From GCA-2724215 sp015660315 (lineage in GTDB: Bacteria > Latescibacterota > UBA2968 > UBA8231): a stretch of 33,700 nt of DNA. A program made the position numbers and the translations under genes. The stretch lies in NCBI GenBank assembly GCA_029941315.1, contig JAPYQE010000041.1, positions 1-33,700 on the forward strand. Direction: 5' to 3'. Below, piece after piece: positions 23,189-32,408 of the stretch. The notes beneath the pieces are model-generated. The model searched no databases and was not told where the DNA came from. It saw nothing but the letters and a program-made list of their open reading frames with translations. Within the stretch, counting starts at the first letter, position 1. Each line of letters begins with the position of its first letter.

Positions 23189-24901
23189 TCAAGGCGCCTG
23201 GTGCAAAAGGGCGACCTTGCCCGAACGGGTAAAATTAGAAGACCGCATACGATAATAATAAAGCCCGTCAGCGATGTTGCCACCCGGGGCCCAACGCGGA
23301 GCGCGACCGGGTCGATCGTGCACACCGGCCAAAAACTGCCAACTTTCAGTGAAAATTAAGTTACCCGCCAAATCGAAAACACTGAGTTCGACCTCGTCGC
23401 GCTCGGCCAATTGCACCGGAAAATGCACGAGTCCATTCGACGCTGGATTTGGAAAGGGCGACAATAGCGCGTGCTCGCCCGGCGGCACCACTTCGAGACC
23501 ACTCGCTGCCAGCGCGTTTACCTGCCCCCAGCCATAGACGGTATCGGGACCGGCTTCGCCCAAATCAAGTGCGGTCGAACGCAATGCCTCCAAGACTTCG
23601 GCGGAGCCCCATTCGGGATGCATCTGCAATAATAACGCGCAAACCCCGCTGACCAGCGGTGCGGCGAAGGAAGTGCCCGTATTCCGCGTATAGTCACCGC
23701 GTCGCAAATTGGCGACGACCACACCATTCCCAGGTGCGACCACATCCGGTTTGATACGCCCGTCAGCGGTGGGGCCGCGCGAACTGGACGCGGCGATTTC
23801 CGGTGCACGCACCCCGCCGACTGGCACATCCACCGAACCGACGGCGATTACCCCTTCGGCATCGGCCGGTGCCGTAATATAATGCCAAGCCACCTGGGCT
23901 TCGTTGCCCGCAGCCACGACCACTACTATCCCGCGACGAACGGCCAGCGCTGCCGCCCGGCTAGTCAACGCCGTCGCACCGTCTAGATCCTCGCGGGCAT
24001 ACCCGCTTCCATCATCCCAAATATTGTAGCCCAAAGAGCTATTAACGACCTTCGCGCCCAAACTGTCCGCCCATTCAAGGCCGGCGATCCAGCGGTCCTC
24101 TTCAATCGGCAACTCCGTCTGATTGTTCTCCGTCTTAGCCAATATATATTCCGCATCGGGGGCTACGCCGATAAAACGACCGGGTTGATAGGCGGCCAGC
24201 AGTGAAAGCACCTGAGCTCCGTGTATATTTTGACTATTTTGCGCCTCATCACCGGAAACAGGCTGGTCGACTTCATCGCTTACGACCTTATCACCATTGA
24301 CGAAATCGCGTTGGGCGACCAAGCGAAACTTCTCGCGAAATCCCTCGTGCTCGATATAGTGAAAACCGTTGTCGAGCACGGCGATACGCACACCCTTACC
24401 GGTAAAGCCCCGATCGTGCAGCGGGATAACGCCGATCTGGGCGATCTGCTCAAAGGAGAGGCCGTATAGATCCTGTTGCGCGGATTGAGTCCGCATTTCT
24501 TTGCCGCTTGCAAGCGGTAATATTGGAGCCGTTTTCGGCGGTGCGGGCCGACGCATGCGCCGCACCGGCCGCACTTCGCGCACAAAACCCTGCGCCAGCA
24601 CTGCGCGCTGAACATCGGGCGAGACGCGGGCGCTAATCGCGTTAAGCCAACGGGAGCGGGCACGCACCTCGACCCCCAAGCTCCGCAAGCGTTCGATATA
24701 AGTCCTATCGACCGGCAGATCCAAATCCGCGTCTTCGCGCCCGGCACCGAGATCCCGCCAAACTACGCGCTGTCCCTCCTCATCCATTTTGTCCCGCAAC
24801 AGGATCCAGACATTGCGATCCACATCATCCGCTAAAATGCCGCTAACGCCAATATGGATCAACAAGGCAGTACACCACCCAATACCGGCCCTTCTATTCA
24901 T
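23189..24901 (-). CDS. Secreted subtilisin-like (S8) protease with C-terminal sorting-type domain
   Basis: A 570-residue secreted serine protease. It has a signal peptide about 1-24, an inhibitor-I9-like propeptide region about 28-120, and a catalytic domain with Asp177 ('VLDNGF'), His227 ('NIHGAQ'), oxyanion Asn333 ('AAGNEA') and Ser411 ('GTSFAAP'). After about residue 480 comes a C-terminal domain starting 'PFPNPASNG' and ending 'GLYYYRMRSSNFTRSGKVALL', the same class as at the end of the giant surface protein. This implies export to the surface or medium. ATG 24901 overlaps the lolA stop by 8 nt; an upstream TTG is less likely. Its place between lolA and prfB is unusual. Confidence 0.9.
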   Translation of the reverse strand: MNRRAGIGWCTALLIHIGVSGILADDVDRNVWILLRDKMDEEGQRVVWRDLGAGREDADLDLPVDRTYIERLRSLGVEVRARSRWLNAISARVSPDVQRAVLAQGFVREVRPVRRMRRPAPPKTAPILPLASGKEMRTQSAQQDLYGLSFEQIAQIGVIPLHDRGFTGKGVRIAVLDNGFHYIEHEGFREKFRLVAQRDFVNGDKVVSDEVDQPVSGDEAQNSQNIHGAQVLSLLAAYQPGRFIGVAPDAEYILAKTENNQTELPIEEDRWIAGLEWADSLGAKVVNSSLGYNIWDDGSGYAREDLDGATALTSRAAALAVRRGIVVVVAAGNEAQVAWHYITAPADAEGVIAVGSVDVPVGGVRAPEIAASSSRGPTADGRIKPDVVAPGNGVVVANLRRGDYTRNTGTSFAAPLVSGVCALLLQMHPEWGSAEVLEALRSTALDLGEAGPDTVYGWGQVNALAASGLEVVPPGEHALLSPFPNPASNGLVHFPVQLAERDEVELSVFDLAGNLIFTESWQFLAGVHDRPGRAPRWAPGGNIADGLYYYRMRSSNFTRSGKVALLHQAP

Positions 24902-25550
24902 CCGGCAGTGCAATCTCCGGCGTTCTTCGGTCTAGCACCTCTACTCCCTCGGGCACTTGGAAGGCAAAGACCTCGGCGTCTATTTTTTTGTTGGTGCGAT
25001 GGTCCTTGAGTCGGTAAGTGGTCAGGTTCCCATTGGCCTCTAGCTGCTCCACCTGCAACAATAGCCATTTCTTGCGATCAACCCAGACCCGCATCCTTTC
25101 GACCACCGATACCTCGTTCTCGGGCGCCATGACCAGCAGATAACAGGACCGCCCGTCCAGCTTGCTTTCCTCGACAGCGATAGGCGTATAACGTTCGGAA
25201 TAATCGAAAAACATCTCCCAGGGAGTCTTTACTTCGCCCTCATACGGACCGACTACGACCTGGCCATTGCGCTCGATATAAGACCAGATGGCCTCACCGT
25301 CAGAGACGATCACGTCACCGCCTTGCAATTCGATGCGAAAGCGATCTGGGCGGCTCAAGTAAATCCGCCCCTCGCGATTGCGTTGTTTGTCGAGCACCGC
25401 CCAGTAGAATTGCTTTTCAAAACGCGCCGAGAACGTCTTGTAGTCGGTAAGACGCTCCTGAACCTCGGCGATGATCTCGTCACCTGTAATCCCCATCACC
25501 GCACTCGGGACGGAGAACCAACAAAGCACAATCCACCAGAACGCCATCAT
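24894..25550 (-). CDS. lolA: LolA-like periplasmic outer-membrane lipoprotein carrier
   Basis: A 218-residue protein with a signal peptide (about 1-20) and the LolA open-barrel pattern: 'ITGDEIIAEVQERLTDYKTFSARFEKQFYW', 'EGRIYLSRPDRFRIEL', 'IVSDGEAIWSYIERNGQVVVGPYE', and 'WVDRKKWLLLQVEQLEANGNLTTYRLKD'. LolA ferries lipoproteins from the LolCD(E) complex across the periplasm to the outer membrane. The gene follows ftsK by 5 nt, the same pairing as in E. coli. Two adjacent ATGs (25550, 25547) are possible. The related LolA-like family in LPS-free bacteria cannot be excluded, but lolCD is nearby. Confidence 0.87.
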   Translation of the reverse strand: MMAFWWIVLCWFSVPSAVMGITGDEIIAEVQERLTDYKTFSARFEKQFYWAVLDKQRNREGRIYLSRPDRFRIELQGGDVIVSDGEAIWSYIERNGQVVVGPYEGEVKTPWEMFFDYSERYTPIAVEESKLDGRSCYLLVMAPENEVSVVERMRVWVDRKKWLLLQVEQLEANGNLTTYRLKDHRTNKKIDAEVFAFQVPEGVEVLDRRTPEIALPDE

Positions 25551-25555
25551 TAGCC

Positions 25556-27877
25556 TTAAGTCAACTCCTCTTCGGCCGTCAAATCCTCGATAAGAATCTG
25601 GCGCGGCTTGGCTCCCTCGGCCGGCCCGACGATATGCGCATTTTCCAATTCGTCCATTAGCCGTGCGGCGCGGGAATAACCGACCTTCATCCGTCGTTGC
25701 AAAAACGACGTAGAAGCCTGTTGGTTCTCACAGACAATGCGTACGGCTTCGTCAAAAAGCTCGTCGCGTCCGTCCGAATCCGCATTAATATCCGTATGTT
25801 CAGAAAAGATCGCAACTTCCTCGGCCTGGTAATCGCTCTCCTTCAAAGCCTCGACAAGACGCTCGGTTTCCTCTCCAGAAATGAACGCTCCGTGCACGCG
25901 AACCGGCTCACCCTGGCCGCCGGGCAAAAAGAGCATATCACCCATACCCAGGAGGCGTTCGGCGCCATTGAAATCGAGAATTGTGCGCGAATCAGTCTTC
26001 GACGCCACCTGAAAGGCGATGCGCGAAGGAAAATTGGCCTTGATTACGCCGGTAATCACGTTTACTGAAGGCCGTTGTGTCGCCAGGATGATGTGAATGC
26101 CTACCGCGCGCGACTTCTGCGCCAAACCCATCAGCGACGTTTCCACATCGGTCGGTGCCGTCAGCATCAAATCGGCGAACTCGTCAATGACGACGACGAT
26201 ATAAGGCATCGACTTCTCGGGTTCGACACCGTCTTCCTGCGCCTCGGCATTGACGCGTTTGAGCTTATCGTTGTAGTCGGCCAGATTGCGCACCCCCAGC
26301 TTTGCCAGCTTCTGGTATCGGGCCTCCATTTCAGCCACTGCCCATTTCAACGCCTCTGAAGCTTTTTTGGGCTCGGTGATAACCGGCACCAGCAAGTGGG
26401 GTATATCGTTATACATCGTCAATTCAACCACTTTGGGATCGACCATAATGAGACGCACCTCATCAGGTGTCGCCTTAAAAAGGATACTACAGATCAGACA
26501 GTTCAGGCAGACACTCTTGCCTGCCCCTGTCGCACCGGCCACCAGCAAGTGGGGCATCTTTGCCAGATCGGTAACCATCGGTTCGCCCGCAATGGTCTTG
26601 CCCAGGGCCATCGTTAACTTGGCGTCGGCCTGGCTAAAGACCTTGTCCTCGAGGATCTCACGCAAATAAACGATTTCCCGATCCTGGTTAGCGATTTCCA
26701 CACCCACCACGGATTTCCCCGGCACCGGAGCCTGGATGCGAATGCCCTTGGCGCTCATGACCCGCGCCAAATCGTCGGACAGCGACGCAATGCGGTTGAC
26801 CTTGACACCGGCCGCCGGCTCCACTTCATAACGTGTCACCACCGGACCCGGGCTGACCTCCACGATCTTACCTGCCACGTCAAAATCGCCTAATGCATCT
26901 TCCAAAATCTTGGCGTTGTCTAACAATGTTTCCCTGGGAATACCGCCGCTGGCGGCGGGTATCTCGTCGAGCAGTTTGACCGGCGGCGTTTTATAACGCC
27001 CGCTAGATTTCTTGCGTCCGACGAATTTCTCAACCTTGGGCGCGGAGGGCGCCTTTTCTTTTTTCTTCGCCGGCAGTTCGATTTTATTTGCCGCCACCCC
27101 CGGCGCTTTCATGGAGTCAACAATCACCGGCTCCACAGAAGGCAGACGGTTGATCTCGGGCAAAGTTTCCTCTACAGCCTCGATCTCGTCCTCTTCTGGC
27201 TCTTCATTTTCTTCCGGTTCCTCATCGCGCTCGACCATCCGAGCAGCAATGCGGGCAGCCCGACGTTCGCGCCAAGCCGCAAACCAGAGCCCAGGTTGCC
27301 GCCAAACCCAAGTCGCACCATTGCGAAAGGCAGCCGCGATCCAGAGCACCGCCTGCCCCAATGGCCGCAAACTCAAATCCGTCGTCAGTACCAGCGCGGC
27401 GATAAAGAGCGCGCCCAACAGAACGGCCGAACCCAGTCTCCCTAGGTAAGGTATCAGAGCGAGCAGGCTAACTTGGGTTCCCAACACGCCGCCCAGTTTG
27501 AAAGCGGTGTGCGGTGAATAGGCGGGCAAACCAGTGGCGATGCTGAAAAGCACGGCCATCCCTAAGAACCCCAAACTGCGATAAGCCGCGATGCCAACCG
27601 GCTCGTAGCGCAATCTATTCCAACCCCAGAACAACAAAAGTAGGGGCCAGACATAAGCGGCCAATCCCATGATTGTAAATGCACTATAAGAAAGATAGGC
27701 ACCGATCCTACCGCCCCAATTGAAACCTTCTGAGGCCGGCCGGCTCGAATTGGGATAGTCCAACATCGAATGGGAAACAAGACCGATAACTAAAAATGCA
27801 CTTAGGCCGATAAGAAGCACACCAGTCGCCTGGGCCCCCTTCTTGCCTTTTAAAAGTTGGTTCACAAACTCGGACAT
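25556..27877 (-). CDS. ftsK: DNA translocase FtsK/SpoIIIE family
   Basis: A 773-residue septal DNA pump. Four or five N-terminal transmembrane segments (about 15-190) lead into a charged, acidic linker (about 220-330). Next come an FtsK alpha domain and a beta motor domain with Walker A 'GATGAGKSVCLNCL' and Walker B 'VVIDEFADLM', plus 'ATQRPSVNVITG'. The C-terminal winged-helix gamma domain begins about 'FDEAVRIV' and holds 'RRMKVGYSRAARLMDELE'. The gamma domain reads polar DNA motifs and activates XerCD. ATG 27877 starts 'MSEFVNQLLKGKK'; the open frame extends to 28189 but that extension overlaps the VWA gene and is not protein-like. It precedes lolA by 5 nt. Confidence 0.95.
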   Translation of the reverse strand: MSEFVNQLLKGKKGAQATGVLLIGLSAFLVIGLVSHSMLDYPNSSRPASEGFNWGGRIGAYLSYSAFTIMGLAAYVWPLLLLFWGWNRLRYEPVGIAAYRSLGFLGMAVLFSIATGLPAYSPHTAFKLGGVLGTQVSLLALIPYLGRLGSAVLLGALFIAALVLTTDLSLRPLGQAVLWIAAAFRNGATWVWRQPGLWFAAWRERRAARIAARMVERDEEPEENEEPEEDEIEAVEETLPEINRLPSVEPVIVDSMKAPGVAANKIELPAKKKEKAPSAPKVEKFVGRKKSSGRYKTPPVKLLDEIPAASGGIPRETLLDNAKILEDALGDFDVAGKIVEVSPGPVVTRYEVEPAAGVKVNRIASLSDDLARVMSAKGIRIQAPVPGKSVVGVEIANQDREIVYLREILEDKVFSQADAKLTMALGKTIAGEPMVTDLAKMPHLLVAGATGAGKSVCLNCLICSILFKATPDEVRLIMVDPKVVELTMYNDIPHLLVPVITEPKKASEALKWAVAEMEARYQKLAKLGVRNLADYNDKLKRVNAEAQEDGVEPEKSMPYIVVVIDEFADLMLTAPTDVETSLMGLAQKSRAVGIHIILATQRPSVNVITGVIKANFPSRIAFQVASKTDSRTILDFNGAERLLGMGDMLFLPGGQGEPVRVHGAFISGEETERLVEALKESDYQAEEVAIFSEHTDINADSDGRDELFDEAVRIVCENQQASTSFLQRRMKVGYSRAARLMDELENAHIVGPAEGAKPRQILIEDLTAEEELT

Positions 27878-27977
27878 ACTGCCGGATACTCCGCGAATAG
27901 ACTGCAGGGAAGCGCGCAGATAGGACAAAGAGAAGGAGGTAACAATACTTAGGGGTCGGGGGTATTTATAATAGTAA

Positions 27978-27997
27978 GCAAAAACTCTTCTTTTTGC
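27978..27997 (-). repeat. Small inverted repeat upstream of ftsK
   Basis: Perfect 7-bp arms GCAAAAA/TTTTTGC around a 6-nt loop, in the 133-bp gap between the VWA gene and ftsK. An AT-rich TATTATAAATA follows on the minus strand and could be a -10 element for ftsK. This is a candidate promoter/operator region, not firm. Confidence 0.35.
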
Positions 27998-28010
27998 ATC
28001 CCCGGCGTGT

Positions 28011-30155
28011 TTAAACCATACCGCTGCGTTTGCGCAAAAGCCATTCCGACGCCAATAGCACAATCGCGAGCAAACCCGGCCATAGCGGCCCCCACAAGGC
28101 CTGGGTCTGTGCTTTTTCGACCAACTTTTTGCTCGGGGCCAGTTTTTGCAACACATCTTCCCAAGCAGAAAGCGGATGGGCTGAACCACCGCTCGCGCGC
28201 GCCAATTCAGCTAAGAGCAATTGGTCGGCTCGCAAATCGCTAAACTCAATGCTATGTTCTTCAATTACAAATCGGCCGACGTCGCTACCGATCTCAACGC
28301 CATCCACGTCGGCGAGAACTTCATATTGGTACGCCCCAGGTGCCAAACCGCCGTAGAGGCCGCGATAGTGTCCCGCTCCTTGTTCCCGCAGCTCAAACAC
28401 TTCCCCCCCTACTAGCTTGACACCCACCGAGGCTCCCCGTTGCGGCCTCAATAGTTCATCAAAAACCTGGGCTGAAAAAACAACTTCTTCACCAGCGCGA
28501 TAAACGTGGCGCTCGGTCGATGCACGAATCCGCCCGCTCGATGCGTCGAGCGCCAGCCACTTCGTCGCATTGCGCCAAAATTCCCTGATCGTCCGCGGCT
28601 GTCCGTCAACGCCACTGCTCATTAGATCTAGGCGCCAGAACGATGCGGCCAGAGTCATCATGATCTTGCCTTTGCCATAGGTCCCCGTCACGATGATCGG
28701 CACGCGCCCTTCCCCTTCAATTAATACCATGGGACCTGGATCTTGTTCGATCGTACGAAAATAACCGGGTAATGGCGGCAATCGAATCCATGGGTCGGCT
28801 TCATTGGCCTGTAGACGCACTATTGGATGATGCCGCCCTTGGGCACTAATCCGCAATAATGCCTCGCCGACAACATAAGGTGAGGACGGAGTCGGTTGCA
28901 GCGGCATTAGCTCAGCCAACGGGGAGTCGGCCCGCCAATCCTCGGCGGTTTTTACACCACCGACAAAGACCAAGCCCGTTCCCGAATGAACCTGCCGGAC
29001 TAGATCTTGGGCTGGTGCTCCATTGAGCAACCACGCCCCAGGGTTGACTAGGAACACCACATCTCGATCCTGCAAGACGGTTGCCTGCCAATCCACGCCA
29101 CCATATAGAGCATCGTCTTCACGCTGTATGAGCGTCTCAACAACAATATTGGAATCGGCAGCGAGGCTTCGACGTATAAAAGCCAAGTCGGTGCTGGGCC
29201 CCCCCGCTAATAACAACGCCCGCGTCCGTTCTTCGAGAATTCGCGTAAATACCAGGACCTCGTTATCGGCGCGCGTAAATTCTCCCTCTGCTGGGGTAAC
29301 AACAAGGCGGTAAATCCGCGGTCCTGCTTGTTGTGGCGTTATATTGAACGAGACGCTCTGCATCTGCCCTTGGCCACCCAATACCAAGGATTGCCGTTGC
29401 AGCTCGCGTTCGCCCTCATAAAGCAAGACTTCTGCCTGTCGACCATCATAACCCCAACTACGCAGTTCCGCGTCGATTTGCTGTCTCTGGCCGATATACC
29501 CGGTTTCGACCGTACGCACGCTAGCCAACTGGATATCAGCCGGCATTTCTTCGCCTCCGACGCCCAAGGTATATATCGGCACGCCTAGTTCATCGGCGAG
29601 TTGCACCGGATCGCGTCCCAGATTATGAGCTCCGTCGGAAAACAAGAGGAGGCCCTCTACCCGCTCCCTTTCGCCAACCGACTCTACAGCCGTTGCAATC
29701 GCCTGTGCAATATTGGTGGCCTGACCACCAACATTTATTACAGCAACCGTATCCAACGCCAAGGGATAGGCCGATTCGGCAAAACCCCAGGCGCGAATTT
29801 CCGCTTGGTCCAGGCCTGCCCTCCAATCCTCCGACTTCAAAACGGCGATAATCTGTTCGAGGCGGGTATGATCCTGCTCAGTGGTTTTCATACTCGGGCT
29901 TGTATCGAGTAAAACCAATACCATCGGCCGAATAACTTGCTGACTCCACCATCCGACAACCGGTTCGGCCAGGAGCGACAACAACAAACCCAAGGCTGCG
30001 GTGCGCAATGCAACAAGCACCACTCGCCGCATCTGTTCAACTTCGGGGTGTGTATACCGATAAACCCAAGCGACAAAAGCGCCCAACACCGGCAGGAGGA
30101 GAAGGAAGTAGCCGCTTCCTTCTAGGTAGAAACTGCTATCCGACCATTCAAACAC
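28011..30155 (-). CDS. Membrane protein with von Willebrand factor A-like domain
   Basis: A 714-residue protein with two N-terminal transmembrane segments (about 15-70) and one near the C-terminus (about 685-705, 'PLWPGLLAIVLLASEWLL'). Between them is a VWA-like domain with MIDAS 'DTSPSM' (DxSxS, about 84-89) and 'LFSDGAHNLGRD', then a region resembling a class-I glutamine-amidotransferase-like fold ('RALLLAGGPSTDLAFIRRSL', 'VVFLVNPGAWL') and beta-rich modules. Such BatA-like or uncharacterised VWA envelope proteins are common in FCB and PVC bacteria, with unclear function. It lies 12 nt after tsaD and 133 bp before ftsK. Confidence 0.82.
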   Translation of the reverse strand: MFEWSDSSFYLEGSGYFLLLLPVLGAFVAWVYRYTHPEVEQMRRVVLVALRTAALGLLLSLLAEPVVGWWSQQVIRPMVLVLLDTSPSMKTTEQDHTRLEQIIAVLKSEDWRAGLDQAEIRAWGFAESAYPLALDTVAVINVGGQATNIAQAIATAVESVGERERVEGLLLFSDGAHNLGRDPVQLADELGVPIYTLGVGGEEMPADIQLASVRTVETGYIGQRQQIDAELRSWGYDGRQAEVLLYEGERELQRQSLVLGGQGQMQSVSFNITPQQAGPRIYRLVVTPAEGEFTRADNEVLVFTRILEERTRALLLAGGPSTDLAFIRRSLAADSNIVVETLIQREDDALYGGVDWQATVLQDRDVVFLVNPGAWLLNGAPAQDLVRQVHSGTGLVFVGGVKTAEDWRADSPLAELMPLQPTPSSPYVVGEALLRISAQGRHHPIVRLQANEADPWIRLPPLPGYFRTIEQDPGPMVLIEGEGRVPIIVTGTYGKGKIMMTLAASFWRLDLMSSGVDGQPRTIREFWRNATKWLALDASSGRIRASTERHVYRAGEEVVFSAQVFDELLRPQRGASVGVKLVGGEVFELREQGAGHYRGLYGGLAPGAYQYEVLADVDGVEIGSDVGRFVIEEHSIEFSDLRADQLLLAELARASGGSAHPLSAWEDVLQKLAPSKKLVEKAQTQALWGPLWPGLLAIVLLASEWLLRKRSGMV

Positions 30156-30167
30156 GTCGAAAGAGGG

Positions 30168-31175
30168 CTAACACAGACTGAGGCGGGGGAAAACGTCTAT
30201 AGCGAAATCATCTCGGACGCCGCGGCTGAGGTAAAACGTGCCTACGGCTCCGATCATAACAGCATTGTCGGTGCACAAAACAGCAGATGGACAGTAGAAT
30301 GGGATATCACGGCGCTCGATCTCGTCGCGCAACCGATGACGTAGGCGCTGATTGGCGGCGACTCCACCAGCCAGACACACAGCCCGAACATCAGTTTGCT
30401 GCAAGGCCAAAATCGTTTTATCAACCAAGGTGTCAACCACCGCTTCCTGAAAACTAGCCGCAATATCCGCTAGCTGACGATCGCGTTCTTGCAGATCCAA
30501 TTTTCGCACATAATTCAGCACCGCAGTTTTTAGACCGCTAAAACTGAAATCCGTTTCTCCCGACAAAGCCCGGGGAAAGCCAATCGCCTTGGCATCACCT
30601 CGCTCAGCAAGTTCGGCGATAATCCGCCCCCCCATAACCACACCTTCACGAGGCAAAAGCTCCAATAGCTTAGCCACCTTATCAAACGCTTCACCCGCCG
30701 CGTCATCCCGCGTTCGGCCGAGCAACTGATAGGAACCAAGTTCCTCGACTAAGATCAACTCGGTGTGGCCCCCCGACACCAACAAGGTCAAAAAAGGCAT
30801 CTCGACCTGCTGTTCGACTAAATTGGAAAATACATGGCCTTCAAGGTGATGGACGCCAATTAACGGCTTGCCTTGTGCCATTGCCAACCCTTTGGCCAAT
30901 GAGAGCCCAACGATCAAGGCCCCCACCAAACCGGGTCCCCGGGTCACTGCCACACCGTCTATATGCGTCCAATCGACACCGGCATCCTCCATAGCTTTTC
31001 TGACGACCGGAACCAAAGTTCTCATATGGGCGCGCGAAGCTAGTTCGGGGACAATTCCACCATAACGAGCATGATCTTGCTGCGAATAAATAATATTCGA
31101 ATGCACAGCGTACGATTCGTCGACTACAGCCGCCGCCGTTTCGTCACAGGATGTCTCAATTGCCAAAACCAGCAT
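30168..31175 (-). CDS. tsaD: tRNA N6-threonylcarbamoyladenosine synthase subunit TsaD
   Basis: A 335-residue Kae1/TsaD enzyme that transfers threonylcarbamoyl to A37 of ANN-decoding tRNAs with TsaB and TsaE. It shows 'AIETSCDETAAAVVD' at the start, 'GGIVPELASRAHM' (about 39-51), the metal-binding 'HHLEGH' (109-114), 'LLVSGGHTELI', and 'LCTDNAVMIGAVG' near the end. Length is typical. It starts 4 nt after the YbbR-domain gene. tsaB and tsaE are not in the window. Confidence 0.97.
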   Translation of the reverse strand: MLVLAIETSCDETAAAVVDESYAVHSNIIYSQQDHARYGGIVPELASRAHMRTLVPVVRKAMEDAGVDWTHIDGVAVTRGPGLVGALIVGLSLAKGLAMAQGKPLIGVHHLEGHVFSNLVEQQVEMPFLTLLVSGGHTELILVEELGSYQLLGRTRDDAAGEAFDKVAKLLELLPREGVVMGGRIIAELAERGDAKAIGFPRALSGETDFSFSGLKTAVLNYVRKLDLQERDRQLADIAASFQEAVVDTLVDKTILALQQTDVRAVCLAGGVAANQRLRHRLRDEIERRDIPFYCPSAVLCTDNAVMIGAVGTFYLSRGVRDDFAIDVFPRLSLC

Positions 31176-31179
31176 TGTC

Positions 31180-32109
31180 TTAATCCCCGACCAAGTTAAC
31201 TTCGGCTGGGGTTATACTTAGCACATCAAAAAATGGAGCCTCAGCATTGCGAATCGGTAAGCTATTGCCCTGGAACTCAGCGTAATCCACATATAACTCT
31301 ATATCTTTAACCGGATCGAGTTTGGCGATAACATCAACTCCGCCGCGCACTTTCACCCTGGCAATCGCTGGATCAGGCCTTAACTGGACATTGCCACCAT
31401 TGCGCATCTTTATCGGCACACCGGATAGGTCATCTTCAGCCAATATCTGTATATTGGCGCGAATTCTTACACTCCCAGGATTCAGTACGAGACGCGTCCG
31501 TTCTGGATGCCGCAAGGCAGATACAAGATCGACTTCTTCGCTAATCTCTTGCAATTTCACAGAATCCGTCGCAATGTAATCCAACTTTTCGACTTGTGTT
31601 TGCGGGCCAATCACTCTGACAAACAAAGGCTCTGTCGACACTGGACCAACCAGTATATGCGCTTCAGCCACTTCTAATTGTAATTCTGCCCGAACCGGGA
31701 CATCCCGTTCCATTTTGCGATCCAATGCGATCTCGATTTCTTTAGGGTCGATGATCTCTGAAATCTGCACGTCCAAGTCAGTTGCCCGCTTCTCAATCTG
31801 AGAAGGCAACAACCTATAAGTCCGGGTGTTTCCTTCAACCTTAATACGCAAGACAAAAGCATCACCGTCTAGCTGTAATAAGTCTTTACCTCGTCCCGTT
31901 GCCAAAACTCGAACAGTTGAAGGTATTTCACTAGCAACAATCATCTCATTCTCAACCCCATCGCCCGGTGGAGGATCCTCAACCAAAAGGCGGACTTCGG
32001 TCTCCGTTTCATAGAGTTGCTCAGTGATTGCGTGAAACCACAGAAAAACGGCCAGAACTATTGCTCCAGCCTTGATTCCCCAATCACCTATTTTTATAGT
32101 AGCCAACAA
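31180..32109 (-). CDS. YbbR-domain (CdaR-like) membrane-anchored protein
   Basis: A 309-residue protein with one N-terminal transmembrane segment ('GIKAGAIVLAVFLWFHAI', about 11-28) followed by several YbbR-like beta domains ('VPVRAELQLEVAEAHILVGPVSTEPLFVRVIGPQTQVEKLDYIATDSVKL' is the clearest). In Firmicutes CdaR proteins of this family regulate the c-di-AMP synthase CdaA; no cdaA is adjacent here. The start is a TTG at 32109 (followed by a second TTG) with no convincing Shine-Dalgarno, because no ATG fits before the membrane segment. A terminator-like hairpin ends about 18 nt upstream. Confidence 0.8.
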   Translation of the reverse strand: MLATIKIGDWGIKAGAIVLAVFLWFHAITEQLYETETEVRLLVEDPPPGDGVENEMIVASEIPSTVRVLATGRGKDLLQLDGDAFVLRIKVEGNTRTYRLLPSQIEKRATDLDVQISEIIDPKEIEIALDRKMERDVPVRAELQLEVAEAHILVGPVSTEPLFVRVIGPQTQVEKLDYIATDSVKLQEISEEVDLVSALRHPERTRLVLNPGSVRIRANIQILAEDDLSGVPIKMRNGGNVQLRPDPAIARVKVRGGVDVIAKLDPVKDIELYVDYAEFQGNSLPIRNAEAPFFDVLSITPAEVNLVGD

Positions 32110-32120
32110 TCGAGCCTATA

Positions 32121-32157
32121 GAGAAGAAAAGGCTCCTCTCAAAAGAGGGAGCCTTTT
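32121..32157 (-). terminator. Terminator-like hairpin just upstream of the YbbR-domain gene
   Basis: A 13-bp stem with a single bulge (AAAAGGCTCC.CTC with GAG.GGAGCCTTTT, loop of four A/T) at 32127-32157. On the minus strand it is followed by U-rich UUUUCUUCUC; the plus strand also carries TTTTCTC. It would end the small zinc-ribbon transcript, yet its tail lies within about 20 nt of the ybbR start. Confidence 0.75.
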
Positions 32158-32213
32158 CTCATTGCCTACGACACTCGTATCCTTAACTCTGTACGAAACA
32201 AGAGCCAAGCATG

Positions 32214-32408
32214 TTATTTGTACGATTCTTTGAGTTCCTTACCGATGCTCAATTCACCATTATCGATTCTAAGATGGTACCCGCAATCTGGATTTGTACA
32301 GGCCCATGCTTTATAGTGAATTGCCGCGCCTTCCCTTCCGTAGTCGGAAAGCGGTACCAAAACACCGGAATTGCACTTCAAACACGAAGGAAAATTTCCG
32401 ATCTCCAT
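32214..32408 (-). CDS. Small zinc-ribbon-like protein, function unknown
   Basis: A 64-residue protein starting MEIGNFPSCLKC. It has two cysteine pairs, 'CLKC' (about 9-12) and 'CTNPDC' (about 37-42), spaced like a four-cysteine zinc ribbon, and a conserved-looking 'VPLSDYGREGAAIHYKAWAC' between them. The family is not one I can name. The ATG at 32408 is preferred because GGAGG and AGGAA lie just upstream; the frame stays open to 32459, where an ATG at 32450 is the alternative. It follows the phosphatase gene by about 90 bp and precedes a terminator-like hairpin. Confidence 0.65.
   Translation of the reverse strand: MEIGNFPSCLKCNSGVLVPLSDYGREGAAIHYKAWACTNPDCGYHLRIDNGELSIGKELKESYK

Noticed and set aside
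27878..28189. N-terminal extension of ftsK by 104 codons
   Set aside because: The extra region overlaps the VWA gene and is Arg/Cys/Trp-rich, unlike FtsK N-termini, which start right at the first membrane segment as with ATG 27877.
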